From the NCBI RefSeq assembly GCF_001280505.1, contig NZ_LBIO01000057.1, forward strand, positions 1-64,000: a DNA stretch of 64,000 bases, given 5' to 3'. The DNA is from Mangrovimonas sp. TPBH4. Its GTDB lineage: Bacteria > Bacteroidota > Bacteroidia > Flavobacteriales > Flavobacteriaceae. The notes beneath the pieces are model-generated. The model worked only from the letters and a program-made list of their open reading frames with translations. It was not told the DNA's origin and ran no database searches. Shown here piece after piece: positions 18,101 through 27,146 of the stretch (position 1 is its first letter; each line of letters starts with the position of its first letter). Made by a program: the position numbers and the translations under genes.

Positions 18101-18128
18101 AAAAAGCACCCTCCGGAGGGTGCTTTTT
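18101..18128 (-). terminator. Terminator of the 1406-residue protein gene
   Basis: A 28-base perfect palindrome, AAAAAGCACCCTCC / GGAGGGTGCTTTTT, lies just downstream of the minus-strand gene ending at 18146. Confidence 0.88.
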
Positions 18129-18145
18129 AAATGTTATGTCATTAA

Positions 18146-21100
18146 TTAATGCTGTACATAGAATTTTCCGGTATAATTACCTGCTTTTACAAAATAAAGC
18201 CCTTCTGGGTAATTAGTCACATCGATTGTTTTGCCCTTTCCTTTATGTACTTGATTTCCAAATTCGTTGAATATAAAGATATTCCCAGGATGATCTGTTT
18301 CCAAGGTTACATATTCGCTGGTTGGGTTAGGGTAGCATTTTACCGTATTTTGGGTGCCAAAAGCACTTACTTGGGGAGCCACCGTTGATGGAGCTACACA
18401 ATCAAAGCTAAATTCAAAGATTGAATCTGAACCTATATTTTGTTGCTTTTCTTGAGATGTACCACCATCATTGGTTGCTTTTACTTTGGTGTTTACAGGT
18501 AGCAGCTCTTCTCCATTAGGGTTAAATTCCATATAAGGTCCGTATCCGTAACGGTATACATATGTGCCGGATGTCCCACCGCATAAATTTGCAGTAGCTA
18601 ACACAGTTTGGAAGTCAAAACTAGAATCAGCGCCAGTGTTTTGCTGCATCTCTTTAGAGGTACCTTTGTAAGAAACCTGCACTTTGGTGTTTCCTGCCAA
18701 TAACTCTTCTCCTTCTATAGGGTTGAAAGATGTGAATGGGCCATAGCCAAATCTGTAATGAAAGGTAGCCTCCCCTGTAATATCTGCAGAAAGAGAAGTC
18801 GCAAGGTTTGCAGTTACATTTACAGTATTAAAGTCAAAAATTGCATCAACACCAGTGTTTTGTTGAATTTCCTTAGAAGTTCCTTTATGAGAAACTTTCA
18901 CTTTGGTATTTCCTGGTAATAACTCTACTCCGTAATCAGTCTCTAAAGTTGTGTAAGGACCATAACCAAATCTGTATTCAAAAATAGCATCTTCAGTAAT
19001 ATTAGTGGTAAGATTAGATTCAAATAGGCTAGCATTCACATATACAGTGCTGAAATCAAAATGAGAAGTCGCACCAGTATTTTGCTGCATTTCTTTAGAA
19101 GTTCCTTTATGAGAAACTTTTACCTTAGTATTTCCAGGTAACAATTCTTCTCCTGCCACAGGGTCGAAAGATGTGTAAGGGCCATACCCAAATCTGTATT
19201 CCCAATTATCAGCAGTGTTAGTGATATCGGAAGAAAGGGAAGTTTCAAGGTCTGCTGTCACATTTACCGTGTTAAAAATAAACATAGGGTTACTTTGAAT
19301 ATTTTGCTGGATCTCTTTAGAGGAACCTTTATAGCTAACTTTTACTTTAGTATTACTTGGGTTACCATCGATAAAGAACCAAATACCGTTCCCTGTGTTA
19401 TCTGTTCCTATTTCAGTATAGTTTCCATATCCAAAACGATAATGGAAGGTTCCATTGGTCAATCCAATGTCATCACTATCCTGAAGTTGAACAAAAATAG
19501 GCGCTTGTTCTTGGGCGCAACCATCAATGGCTACAGAGGTTTCCAAGTCAAGGTTCCCATCGTTATAGAATCTGAAATCATAGGTTCCTGGGAACATATA
19601 GGTGTTGCATGGTAAAGTCATCCAATGTGTACCGTAGTCATTGTACTTAACCAAATCATAATTGAAACATACACGAGTTGGATTGAATACAACCGTAGTA
19701 GACGGATCAACAGAAGGATCAGCCAATACAATAGATTTTGTTTGGTAGGTATAGATGTTTTTAGCTCTAAGGTCATAAGTTCCTGGGAACAATTCAATAG
19801 AAGCATTACCATCCACTCCTGTAGATTGTGGATCTAAATCTATCCAATGCGTACCGTAATCATTGTATTCTACTTGGATACCTTCAATAGGCATGTTGGT
19901 ATCACAATCTTCTAGATGAGCAACGGCCAAAGCTGTTTGGAATTCTACCATACCATCGGTAGCATCGTCTCCAGATTCGGTCAACTCTAGTGTGCCTTCC
20001 TGAACAGAATAGTTTTTAATTGATCTGAAGGTGTATTCGCCTGGAAATAATTCGATAGTGGCTTTACCATCTGTTCCTGTATACTGGGGATCTAAATCGA
20101 TCCAATGATTGCCATAATCGTTGTATTCGGTAGCAATACCTTCGAAGTCATCGCCATTAGAATCGGTTACGTGGGCTGTAAACGTAGCGGTTTGGAATTC
20201 TACTGTACCATCGTCTCCAGATGTAGTCACCTCTAGGTCTTTGGTTTGCGAAGAGTAATTTTTTGTAGCTCTAAAACTGTAGGTCCCAGGGAACAATTCG
20301 ATAGAGGCTTCTCCATTGGCATCGGTAAGATTTCCATTAGCATCATCAGATTGTGGATGTAAGTCAATCCAATGGTTGCCATAATCGTTATATTCGGTGG
20401 CAATACCTTCAAAAGGATCTCCATTGGTGTGTTTTACAAGAGCCGTAAAGGTCGTCGTTTGGAAGTCTACTGTTCCGGTATTTCCGGATGAGGCTATTTC
20501 CAAAGATTTTTCCAAAACAGAATAGTTCTTGATTGCTCTAAAGTTGTAATTTCCAGGGAACAATTCAATAGAGGCGTTACCAAAAGCATCTGTATATTGA
20601 GGATCCAAGTCTATCCAGTGGTTTCCATAGTCGTTGTATTTCGTAGCAATTCCTTCAAAGTCAGATCCGTCGGTATGCTCAACATGGGCCACATATTTGG
20701 AAGTTTGGAAGGTGATATAGTCTGGTCCAGTAGTAATATACTGGTTGGAGTAGTTCTTACTCGCACGGAATTTCCAAGAGCCTTCAAAGTCGGCATTCCA
20801 AAGGTAAAGTTCGCCATTGGCATCGGTGTTTCCTACCGTAACATAATTATTGCCGTAGTTGTTGCGCTTAATTGGGATATTAGGTAGTGGGCTACCATCT
20901 GCTTTTACGGTTTTAAAAAGGTAAACATTGCCAAAGTCTTCCGCCATATCGCAGGATACGGTAAGTGGCATGCTTAGAATGCCAAATTTAAAGTTATAAT
21001 CTCCAGTTAAAAGATAGCTAGGATTAGTGTAAGTGCCCCATCCATTTTGATAGAATTTTACCAGGCCGTCAAAATTGATGTTCAATTCAACAGCGGTAAA

Positions 21101-22366
21101 AGTTGGGCTGTTGTTTGAGGTTATATCAACACCACTTTGTGATTCAATGCCGTGGTTAAAATAGGTTCTAAAAGTATAGGTTCCAGGTAGTAGCTCTGTA
21201 GAAGAGTTGTTAGGGTAAAGTCCAGACCATCCGTTTTGGTAATGTTTTACTTGGCCCCCTTCTACCGCAGTGGTGCCATCGCAAGCCAATAACTTAGGGG
21301 TTACAGTTATGGTTTCAAAAAGTATTTCTTGATAGCCATCAGAAACATTGCCCTCATCAATTATCACACCGGACACACTTTGAACTCCTTTGTTGTAGTA
21401 AGTTCTAAAAGTATAATTTCCAGGCAATAATTCTTGAGGAGTTTCAGTATCATTGGAGTCATATAAGCCGGACCATCCATTTTGATAGTGTTTTGCTTGG
21501 CCACCTGTTAACTCTTCTCCGTTGGAATTCTTAAGTGTAGGTGCTACGCTAACAGTAACAAAAGGAACCTCTTGAGCAGTTCCGGCAATTGTTACACCAG
21601 ACAAGCTTTGTACCCCTTTGTTGTAATAAGTTGTAAAGGTATAATTTCCAGGTAGTAATTCTTGAGGAGCTTCAGGATCATTGGAGTCATACAAGCTAGA
21701 CCATCCGTTTTGATAATGTTTTACTTCTCCACCTGTTAACGCTCCTCCATCAGAGTTCTTAAGGGTTGGTGTTACGCTAACAGTAACAAAAGGAACCTCT
21801 TGAGCATTACCGGCAATTGCTACTCCAGACATGCTTTGCACCCCTTTGTTATAGTAAGTTCTAAAAGTGTAATTCCCTGGTAGTAATTCTTGAGAAGTGT
21901 TGGAATCATAAAGGCCAGACCATCCGTTTTGATAGTGTTTTACTTGGCCTTCTTCTAACTCTACATTGCTAGAATTTTTAAGAGCAGGAGTTACGGTTAC
22001 AGTACTAAAAATAACCTCTTGCGAAGCACCCGTAACAGCGGTATTGATGGATTGCACTCCCTTGTTGTAGTACATTTTAAAAGTAACATTTGTGGAAGAC
22101 GTTGTATAGCTAAATTCTCCACTTCCGTTGTTGGTAAGTGTCGACCAGCCAGAGTCGTATACTTTTAGGATTGCGGATCCAGCATTTGGAACTGCGGAGA
22201 CGTTGTCACTTTTTAATAATTTAATTGTGATGTCAGTTTGTGCCATTAATGCCGTGGCAGACGTTAAAAGCCAAATAAAGAGCATGTAGGGGAGTGAACG
22301 GTAAATAGATTTGGGGGTTTTGGTTGGCGGTTGGTTTAAGACGCCATGCGTAATGGATTTGTCCAT
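18146..22366 (-). CDS. Large secreted repeat protein with T9SS type-A sorting domain
   Basis: This 1406-residue protein begins with a basic N-terminal extension and signal peptide (cleavage after ATALMAQ, ~44). Three repeat families follow in order. The first is six copies around YQNGW plus ELLPGNYTFRTYYNKGVQS (~65-460). The second is six copies around YNDYGNHWIDLDPQ plus SIELFPGNYNFRAIKNYS (~495-920). The third is five copies around YRFGYGPYTSF plus LLPGNTKVKVSHKGTSKE (~970-1300). The C-terminal ~70 residues (CYPNPTSEYVTLE... ending GKFYVQH) are a T9SS type-A sorting domain. All three families share an aromatic-Gly core then a 'LxPGxYxFR' strand pair, suggesting one beta-sandwich fold. The function is unknown; adhesion or glycan binding is possible. 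Confidence 0.85.
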   Translation of the reverse strand: MDKSITHGVLNQPPTKTPKSIYRSLPYMLFIWLLTSATALMAQTDITIKLLKSDNVSAVPNAGSAILKVYDSGWSTLTNNGSGEFSYTTSSTNVTFKMYYNKGVQSINTAVTGASQEVIFSTVTVTPALKNSSNVELEEGQVKHYQNGWSGLYDSNTSQELLPGNYTFRTYYNKGVQSMSGVAIAGNAQEVPFVTVSVTPTLKNSDGGALTGGEVKHYQNGWSSLYDSNDPEAPQELLPGNYTFTTYYNKGVQSLSGVTIAGTAQEVPFVTVSVAPTLKNSNGEELTGGQAKHYQNGWSGLYDSNDTETPQELLPGNYTFRTYYNKGVQSVSGVIIDEGNVSDGYQEILFETITVTPKLLACDGTTAVEGGQVKHYQNGWSGLYPNNSSTELLPGTYTFRTYFNHGIESQSGVDITSNNSPTFTAVELNINFDGLVKFYQNGWGTYTNPSYLLTGDYNFKFGILSMPLTVSCDMAEDFGNVYLFKTVKADGSPLPNIPIKRNNYGNNYVTVGNTDANGELYLWNADFEGSWKFRASKNYSNQYITTGPDYITFQTSKYVAHVEHTDGSDFEGIATKYNDYGNHWIDLDPQYTDAFGNASIELFPGNYNFRAIKNYSVLEKSLEIASSGNTGTVDFQTTTFTALVKHTNGDPFEGIATEYNDYGNHWIDLHPQSDDANGNLTDANGEASIELFPGTYSFRATKNYSSQTKDLEVTTSGDDGTVEFQTATFTAHVTDSNGDDFEGIATEYNDYGNHWIDLDPQYTGTDGKATIELFPGEYTFRSIKNYSVQEGTLELTESGDDATDGMVEFQTALAVAHLEDCDTNMPIEGIQVEYNDYGTHWIDLDPQSTGVDGNASIELFPGTYDLRAKNIYTYQTKSIVLADPSVDPSTTVVFNPTRVCFNYDLVKYNDYGTHWMTLPCNTYMFPGTYDFRFYNDGNLDLETSVAIDGCAQEQAPIFVQLQDSDDIGLTNGTFHYRFGYGNYTEIGTDNTGNGIWFFIDGNPSNTKVKVSYKGSSKEIQQNIQSNPMFIFNTVNVTADLETSLSSDITNTADNWEYRFGYGPYTSFDPVAGEELLPGNTKVKVSHKGTSKEMQQNTGATSHFDFSTVYVNASLFESNLTTNITEDAIFEYRFGYGPYTTLETDYGVELLPGNTKVKVSHKGTSKEIQQNTGVDAIFDFNTVNVTANLATSLSADITGEATFHYRFGYGPFTSFNPIEGEELLAGNTKVQVSYKGTSKEMQQNTGADSSFDFQTVLATANLCGGTSGTYVYRYGYGPYMEFNPNGEELLPVNTKVKATNDGGTSQEKQQNIGSDSIFEFSFDCVAPSTVAPQVSAFGTQNTVKCYPNPTSEYVTLETDHPGNIFIFNEFGNQVHKGKGKTIDVTNYPEGLYFVKAGNYTGKFYVQH

Positions 22367-23524
22367 GAATAAATAATTAAGGATTAATAAATGAATCGAT
22401 AGCCATAGTTATATAGGGTCACTACAACATGGAAGTATAGAAAATGGCGGATTCAGGGCAAGAATCGTTACCTAATTAAAGTAGGGTGTGTAGGTGGTTT
22501 GGGGTAAGTGTTTTATTTACAGATTTTTATGTTTTTTAGGGGAAACAATAAACCTCTTGTGTAAATAAAATCAATAATTAAATACGATATGTCTTACAAA
22601 AGTTAAATAAAGGTTAATTGAGTTTTATCTCACAGTTTGTATAAAACTACGTTTCTGAGATATTAGAAAATATACCCATTACTAGGTATTTGTTTGCTTG
22701 ATTAAAAGAGAATGGATTGTATTAAAATTGAAGTGTAAGTTATTGGTTGTTAGTGTTTTTTTTTTTTTTTTGTGTGTAAATGGTGTATTGGAAAAGAAAA
22801 AATAGTAATTCTTAATAGGTTTTAAAAACGTCAGAAAGATCAGTTCAACGCATTTTTTGTGATGTAAGCGCGCCAACCTATAATAGCCAATTGAAGTTTG
22901 TTGGCTTTACTTAGGTCTAGTTGCTGTTTGCTAAAACTTGGAAGTAAGAGTTTATTCATTTTTGCGAGGCCCTTAAAAAGTTGTTTTTTCATTCCGCTAA
23001 GATATTTAGAACTTAAAAATAGTAAAACTTATTCTAGAACTAAGTTTCACTTAAAAGGTTCAAAATGGTTATTTGATAGAGAATATTATATCAATTAATA
23101 TTTTAGCAAGAGTGATCATAATGTTATGGTTTTAAGGGTTAATAAATAGATTAAATTCTTGATTGTTTTTTAAAGATATTAGATTGAATAAGTGATTTCC
23201 AAGCATTTTTAAGGAAATTAATGAAATTGACTTCTAATTTATAAGTGAAAAAATAGTATGTATTCCAAATTGAAATACTTATCTCTTCGAATATGTTTTT
23301 AAATGTAAGTCTCAATAGTTTTTTTATTATAAATTGTAATAATTCTAGGGGTTTTTTGAGGGGTTTTTTGAAATCCGAGAGGAGTTAAGTGTCAAAAAGG
23401 GTATTTTTTTAAGGATTTCATCTTTTTGGATACATGAAACGATGAAATCCTAGCCTTGAAAGAAGAGTTGATTTTGGAGAATGATAGTATGCTTTTAGAT
23501 GGTTTAAGAGAGGAAGGGTGAAGT
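22367..23524. other. Long intergenic region without a convincing gene
   Basis: About 1.15 kb of AT-rich DNA lies upstream of the repeat-protein gene. It contains a 16-T homopolymer (22756-22771) and a 10-bp perfect inverted repeat GGATTTCATC / GATGAAATCC (23413-23422, 23441-23450) with an 18-base loop. Two ORFs of 64-66 codons are low-complexity and not credible. Regulatory sequence for the 18146-22366 gene probably lies here. Confidence 0.6.
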
Positions 23525-23558
23525 AAAAAAAATCCCCAACAATTGTTGGGGATTTTTT
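23525..23558 (-). terminator. Terminator of the BlaR1-like gene
   Basis: A 34-base perfect palindrome, AAAAAAATCCCCAAC...GTTGGGGATTTTTTT, directly follows the stop at 23561 on the minus strand. Confidence 0.88.
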
Positions 23559-23560
23559 TG

Positions 23561-25537
23561 TTAGTGGCCAGATTTTACGAAAAGATTGTCTTTTTGTTTT
23601 CCGAATACAATGTTGGGGATGCCATCGGAATCTTCAAAAGTGGCAGTGGATTTTTTATTGTCTTTATCGGTTAAAGATATTTTTAGTTTAATGATGTCTC
23701 CAAATTTATTGCGCTTCAGTTTGGAGTATTTTACATTCACGTCTTCTTGTGCCAAGGCTTCCTTGTGAGACTCTAAAGTTTTATCTGTAGTGGATTTTGA
23801 AATCCCAAAAGAAGTGTAGGCTTCCTCACTTATGAATTCATAGGTATTCTTGCCAGCAGTATCTTTAATAATTATGGTTTCACCTCCATCTGTAGTCCAA
23901 GTGTTGCTATCTTTAGTTTTAATGACAATGACACCATCTTTGCCTTCCGCTCCATATAGGTTAACCGCTTGATCACCTTTGTAGACACTTACAGATTGTA
24001 TGGTGTTGGGGGCGATTTCCTGGGCTGCTGTAGCAGTAGTCTTTTTGTCGTCAACAATAAAAAGTATATTTTCAGAGTTTTGAAGGGTCTTTGCTTTGGC
24101 TGTATGGTCATTTTGATAAGCATAAATGTCCACAGTTTTTCCGTCTTCAATGGTCCAGCTTGTTTTGGGAGTTTTCTTTACTATGAAAATGGAGTCAGTT
24201 CCTTCTGGTGAAAAAAATACGTTGTTATCTGAATTGGAATTCCTACTTACTATAATTTCGGTTTTGGTCCCTTTTTTTAAAGAGTCTTTGGAAATAACAT
24301 AAATGTTTTGGTTCTCTTCAGAGGTGTTCTGCGCTTGAATTTTGAAGTGACTTGTAGACACTGGTCCAAAGCTAAAAAGAGCATCACTATAATTAAAAAC
24401 AAAAGGCTGGATGGGATTGGAGCCATGAAGATTGAAGTTGCTTGATCCGTTTTTCGTTTTGGCTTCTGCGGAAATGGCAATGATTTCTCCTTTGTCATTG
24501 CGCTTGATGTTAGTAAAGCTAAGTGTGACCCCTTCTTTTTTGGCAATAGCTATGATGTTTTCAAATTCTTTTTCAGAGAAATCTTTGTTAATGATAATTT
24601 TTAGTTCGGTAGTTTCCGGAGCTCCATTCAAAGTAGTTGCGCTTGCTGAAACATTAGGGAGCAGATCATTGTTTGCGTTGGCTTCAATAAGCACGGTCTT
24701 GGTGTGGAAGCTCATTAAAAACCAGGCCAAGGCAGGCAGGATCAAACTGTACTTCCAAGCTTTTAATCTGTGTGATTTGGATTTGTGTAACATAACGATT
24801 CGTTTTTTGATTAATGATGTATAAAAATTATTGGCCAAGGCCAATTGATGATTCGCAGTTGAGGTTTTTAGCAAAACCATTTGGTAACTCTTTCCGCAAT
24901 CTGTACGGTGCTGAGCGTTCCCATCGGCAATAAATTCAAGGTTTTGGCAAAGTTCTTTTTTATATAACCAGATAAACGGATTAAACCAAAGTAAGGCCGT
25001 AGCTAATTGAATGAGTAATACATCTATAGAATGCAATTGCTGGGCATGGACCTTTTCGTGGTTGATGATATGTTGGAGTTCACTTTTGGTAAATTGGGCG
25101 GGGTTGTAAACAATACGGTTGAAAAAGGAAAAAGGCGATAGATTTTTGTTCGTTTCAATAAAGGTGTATTTGCCAATAGATTGTTTTGGCTGCTTTTTTA
25201 AAAGGAATAGGAGGGAGGTGATTTCAAACAAGAGTTTGGATAAGAAAAACGTTGCTCCAAGTCCATATATCCAAGGTAATACATCAGATGGTTCCCAAGG
25301 ATTTTTCATTTCAGTTTGGGGCATCTGCTCGAAATTAAAATTGGTTGTTATAGGTTGTGATGTGTATTCCACATAAATGGGAATCACAATTAAGGGAAAT
25401 ACAGTAGCCATTAATAATCCCAGAATTAAGAATGCACGGTTGGATTGGAAGAAGGTTTCCTTCTGCAAAAACAATTTATAGCAACCGTAGAATAGGATAA
25501 TGATAGCGGATGATTTCAATAAATATTCCATGGTCAT
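23561..25537 (-). CDS. BlaR1/MecR1-like M56 metallopeptidase receptor
   Basis: This 658-residue protein has several N-terminal membrane segments, then the zinc peptidase motif HEKVH (160-164, HExxH) in a cytosolic loop, a distal Glu in NLEFIADG (~200), and another membrane segment at ~275. The remaining ~370 residues are exported. They carry two segments like the plug region of TonB-dependent receptors (for example QSVSVYKGDQAVNLYGAEG) rather than a penicillin-binding sensor. It overlaps blaI by 4 bases (ATGA). It likely cleaves or inactivates the BlaI-type repressor on sensing a periplasmic signal. Confidence 0.88.
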   Translation of the reverse strand: MTMEYLLKSSAIIILFYGCYKLFLQKETFFQSNRAFLILGLLMATVFPLIVIPIYVEYTSQPITTNFNFEQMPQTEMKNPWEPSDVLPWIYGLGATFFLSKLLFEITSLLFLLKKQPKQSIGKYTFIETNKNLSPFSFFNRIVYNPAQFTKSELQHIINHEKVHAQQLHSIDVLLIQLATALLWFNPFIWLYKKELCQNLEFIADGNAQHRTDCGKSYQMVLLKTSTANHQLALANNFYTSLIKKRIVMLHKSKSHRLKAWKYSLILPALAWFLMSFHTKTVLIEANANNDLLPNVSASATTLNGAPETTELKIIINKDFSEKEFENIIAIAKKEGVTLSFTNIKRNDKGEIIAISAEAKTKNGSSNFNLHGSNPIQPFVFNYSDALFSFGPVSTSHFKIQAQNTSEENQNIYVISKDSLKKGTKTEIIVSRNSNSDNNVFFSPEGTDSIFIVKKTPKTSWTIEDGKTVDIYAYQNDHTAKAKTLQNSENILFIVDDKKTTATAAQEIAPNTIQSVSVYKGDQAVNLYGAEGKDGVIVIKTKDSNTWTTDGGETIIIKDTAGKNTYEFISEEAYTSFGISKSTTDKTLESHKEALAQEDVNVKYSKLKRNKFGDIIKLKISLTDKDNKKSTATFEDSDGIPNIVFGKQKDNLFVKSGH

Positions 25538-25893
25538 GATTTGTTTTCAATTAAGGAAATAATTTCTTTGAGTTCTGCCACACTAATTTTTTCTTCTTTG
25601 GCAAAAAACGACACGACATTTTTATAAGAATTGTTGAAATAGTTTTCAATAGCCGTATTCATAAACTTCTTTTTGTAATCTTCTTTGCTTACAATAGGGA
25701 AGTATTGGTGGGTTTTACCATAGGCTTGATAGCTAACATAGCCCTTATCTTCTAGATTTCTAATAATCGTTGAAAGCGTGTTGTAGTGTGGTTTGTCGTC
25801 CTTTATTTGGGCCAATACATCTTTTACAAAAGCTTTTTCTAGCTTCCATAGAATGTGCATGATCTCTTCTTCCTTGTTTGTTAACTTTTGCAT
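25534..25893 (-). CDS. BlaI/MecI/CopY-type repressor
   Basis: This 119-residue winged-helix repressor has the N-terminal DNA-binding domain LTNKEEEIMHILWKLEKAFVKDV with recognition helix NTLSTIIRNLEDKGYV. The C-terminal helices serve dimerisation. The family is cleaved by its M56 partner, encoded immediately downstream with a 4-base overlap. It probably binds the three operators just upstream of its own start. Confidence 0.93.
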   Translation of the reverse strand: MQKLTNKEEEIMHILWKLEKAFVKDVLAQIKDDKPHYNTLSTIIRNLEDKGYVSYQAYGKTHQYFPIVSKEDYKKKFMNTAIENYFNNSYKNVVSFFAKEEKISVAELKEIISLIENKS

Positions 25894-25924
25894 GATAAGG
25901 GAATTATAGGTTGTTCAAACTTAT

Positions 25925-25980
25925 AACTATTTTTATAGTTATACAACTATGTTAGTAGTTTTTTAACGTATTTTATAGTT
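25925..25980 (-). promoter_or_regulatory. Three phased BlaI-type operators
   Basis: The three sites are AACTAT-TTTT-ATAGTT (25925-25940, perfect), AACTAT-GTTA-GTAGTT (25945-25960) and AACGTA-TTTT-ATAGTT (25965-25980). These 16-bp inverted repeats recur every 20 bases, so all face the same side of the helix. They lie 32-87 bases upstream of the blaI-like start codon. Confidence 0.75.
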
Positions 25981-26133
25981 GAGGTCCTTAGGTTTGCCCA
26001 ATGTAAAGGAAATGTCTAGGTAATTGATTGAGGAGGTTTTGGAGGGCCTATAATTTATTGCAGACATAGCAATTGCAAATAAAATAGAAGGTTTATCTAT
26101 TAATTGTTGGCTATATTCGCAAAAAAATAATTT

Positions 26134-27087
26134 ATGATGAGCATTCTTTGGGTGGTATTGGGATTGGTGTTACTGGTGATAGGAGGAGAGTTTTTGGTAA
26201 GATCCTCAGTGGCTTTGTCCTTTAAATTGAAGTTGTCAAAACTGGTAATAGGTATGACCGTGGTATCCTTTGCGACTTCTGCACCTGAGCTGTTGGTGAG
26301 TTTGCAGGCTGCTTTGGAAGGTTCTTCGGATATTTCCCTTGGAAACGTGATTGGTTCTAATATTGCCAACATAGGTTTGGTGCTTGGGATCACCGCTATT
26401 ATCTCCCCGTTGATTGTAGATAGGGACTTCTATAGACTTAATTGGCCCATGATGATGATCCTGTCCATGCTTTTGTATGCATTTTTAAAGCAAGATATGC
26501 TTTTGAGTGTTTGGGAAGGTGTATTTTTTATGGTGGCCTTGACTGTTTTTTTGGTGATCATGATCAGGGATTCTCGAAAAAAACTAAAAGTAAATCTTGA
26601 GGAAGTTGACGATGCGCTTCAGGAAACCTCAAATTTTAAAATCTTTATCTGGCTTTTGATTGGTGCTGCGGCACTTTATTTTGGTAGTGAATGGCTTGTG
26701 AAGGGAGCTAAGGAGTTGGCTTTAGCTGTTGGAGTAAGTGAATATGCTATTTCAGTTACGGTTATAGCTATTGGTACCAGTGTACCCGAATTGGCGGCCT
26801 CGGTAATTGCTGCTTTGAAGAAAGAAAAGGCTATTTCTTTGGGGAATTTAATAGGGTCTAACATATTCAATATCGCTTCGGTTTTGGGGCTGACCGCTAT
26901 TATTAAGCCGATTGCTGTAAATCCTGAAACCCCTGAAATATTGTCTACCAATATTTTTTGGATGATTGGTTTCGCGGCTATTTTAATTCCTATGGTATTT
27001 GCTCCAAAACGATTTGAAATAGGAAGGTTGAAAGGCTTGCTTTTGTTTGTGTCGTATTTGGTATTTGTTTATTTGTCGGTTGCATAA
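26134..27087 (+). CDS. CaCA-family sodium/calcium-type exchanger (YrbG-like)
   Basis: This 317-residue protein has about ten membrane helices in two inverted halves. Each half carries the alpha-repeat: TSAPELLVSLQAAL...GNVIGSNIANIGLVLG (~48-85) and TSVPELAASVIAAL...GNLIGSNIFNIASVLG (~214-252). These contain the paired Glu/Asn ion-binding residues. It exchanges Ca2+ or another divalent ion for Na+ or K+ across the inner membrane. Confidence 0.93.
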   Translation: MMSILWVVLGLVLLVIGGEFLVRSSVALSFKLKLSKLVIGMTVVSFATSAPELLVSLQAALEGSSDISLGNVIGSNIANIGLVLGITAIISPLIVDRDFYRLNWPMMMILSMLLYAFLKQDMLLSVWEGVFFMVALTVFLVIMIRDSRKKLKVNLEEVDDALQETSNFKIFIWLLIGAAALYFGSEWLVKGAKELALAVGVSEYAISVTVIAIGTSVPELAASVIAALKKEKAISLGNLIGSNIFNIASVLGLTAIIKPIAVNPETPEILSTNIFWMIGFAAILIPMVFAPKRFEIGRLKGLLLFVSYLVFVYLSVA

Positions 27088-27091
27088 AAAA

Positions 27092-27121
27092 CAAAAGCTT
27101 ACAAATTAATGTAAGCTTTTG
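27092..27121. terminator. Bidirectional terminator between exchanger and GSII
   Basis: A 12-bp perfect stem, CAAAAGCTTACA / TGTAAGCTTTTG, has a 6-base loop between the two convergent genes. The better T-run is on the minus strand. Confidence 0.8.
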
Positions 27122-27146
27122 ATCATTTATGTGATTATGAACAAAT

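Noticed and set aside
18146-22366. Regularly spaced DNA repeats that could look like a CRISPR array or minisatellite
   Set aside because: The repeats are in frame in one ORF, differ at codon level, and have no spacer/repeat uniformity. They are protein repeats.
22682-23098. ORFs of 64-66 codons in the intergenic gap
   Set aside because: One is Lys/Thr/Phe-rich low complexity reading through the poly-T tract. Neither has a promoter or family-like sequence.
23525-23558. Another ATCCCC...GGGGAT operator of module 2
   Set aside because: The spacer is 10 bases rather than 6, and it directly follows a stop codon with a T-run. It is a plain terminator.
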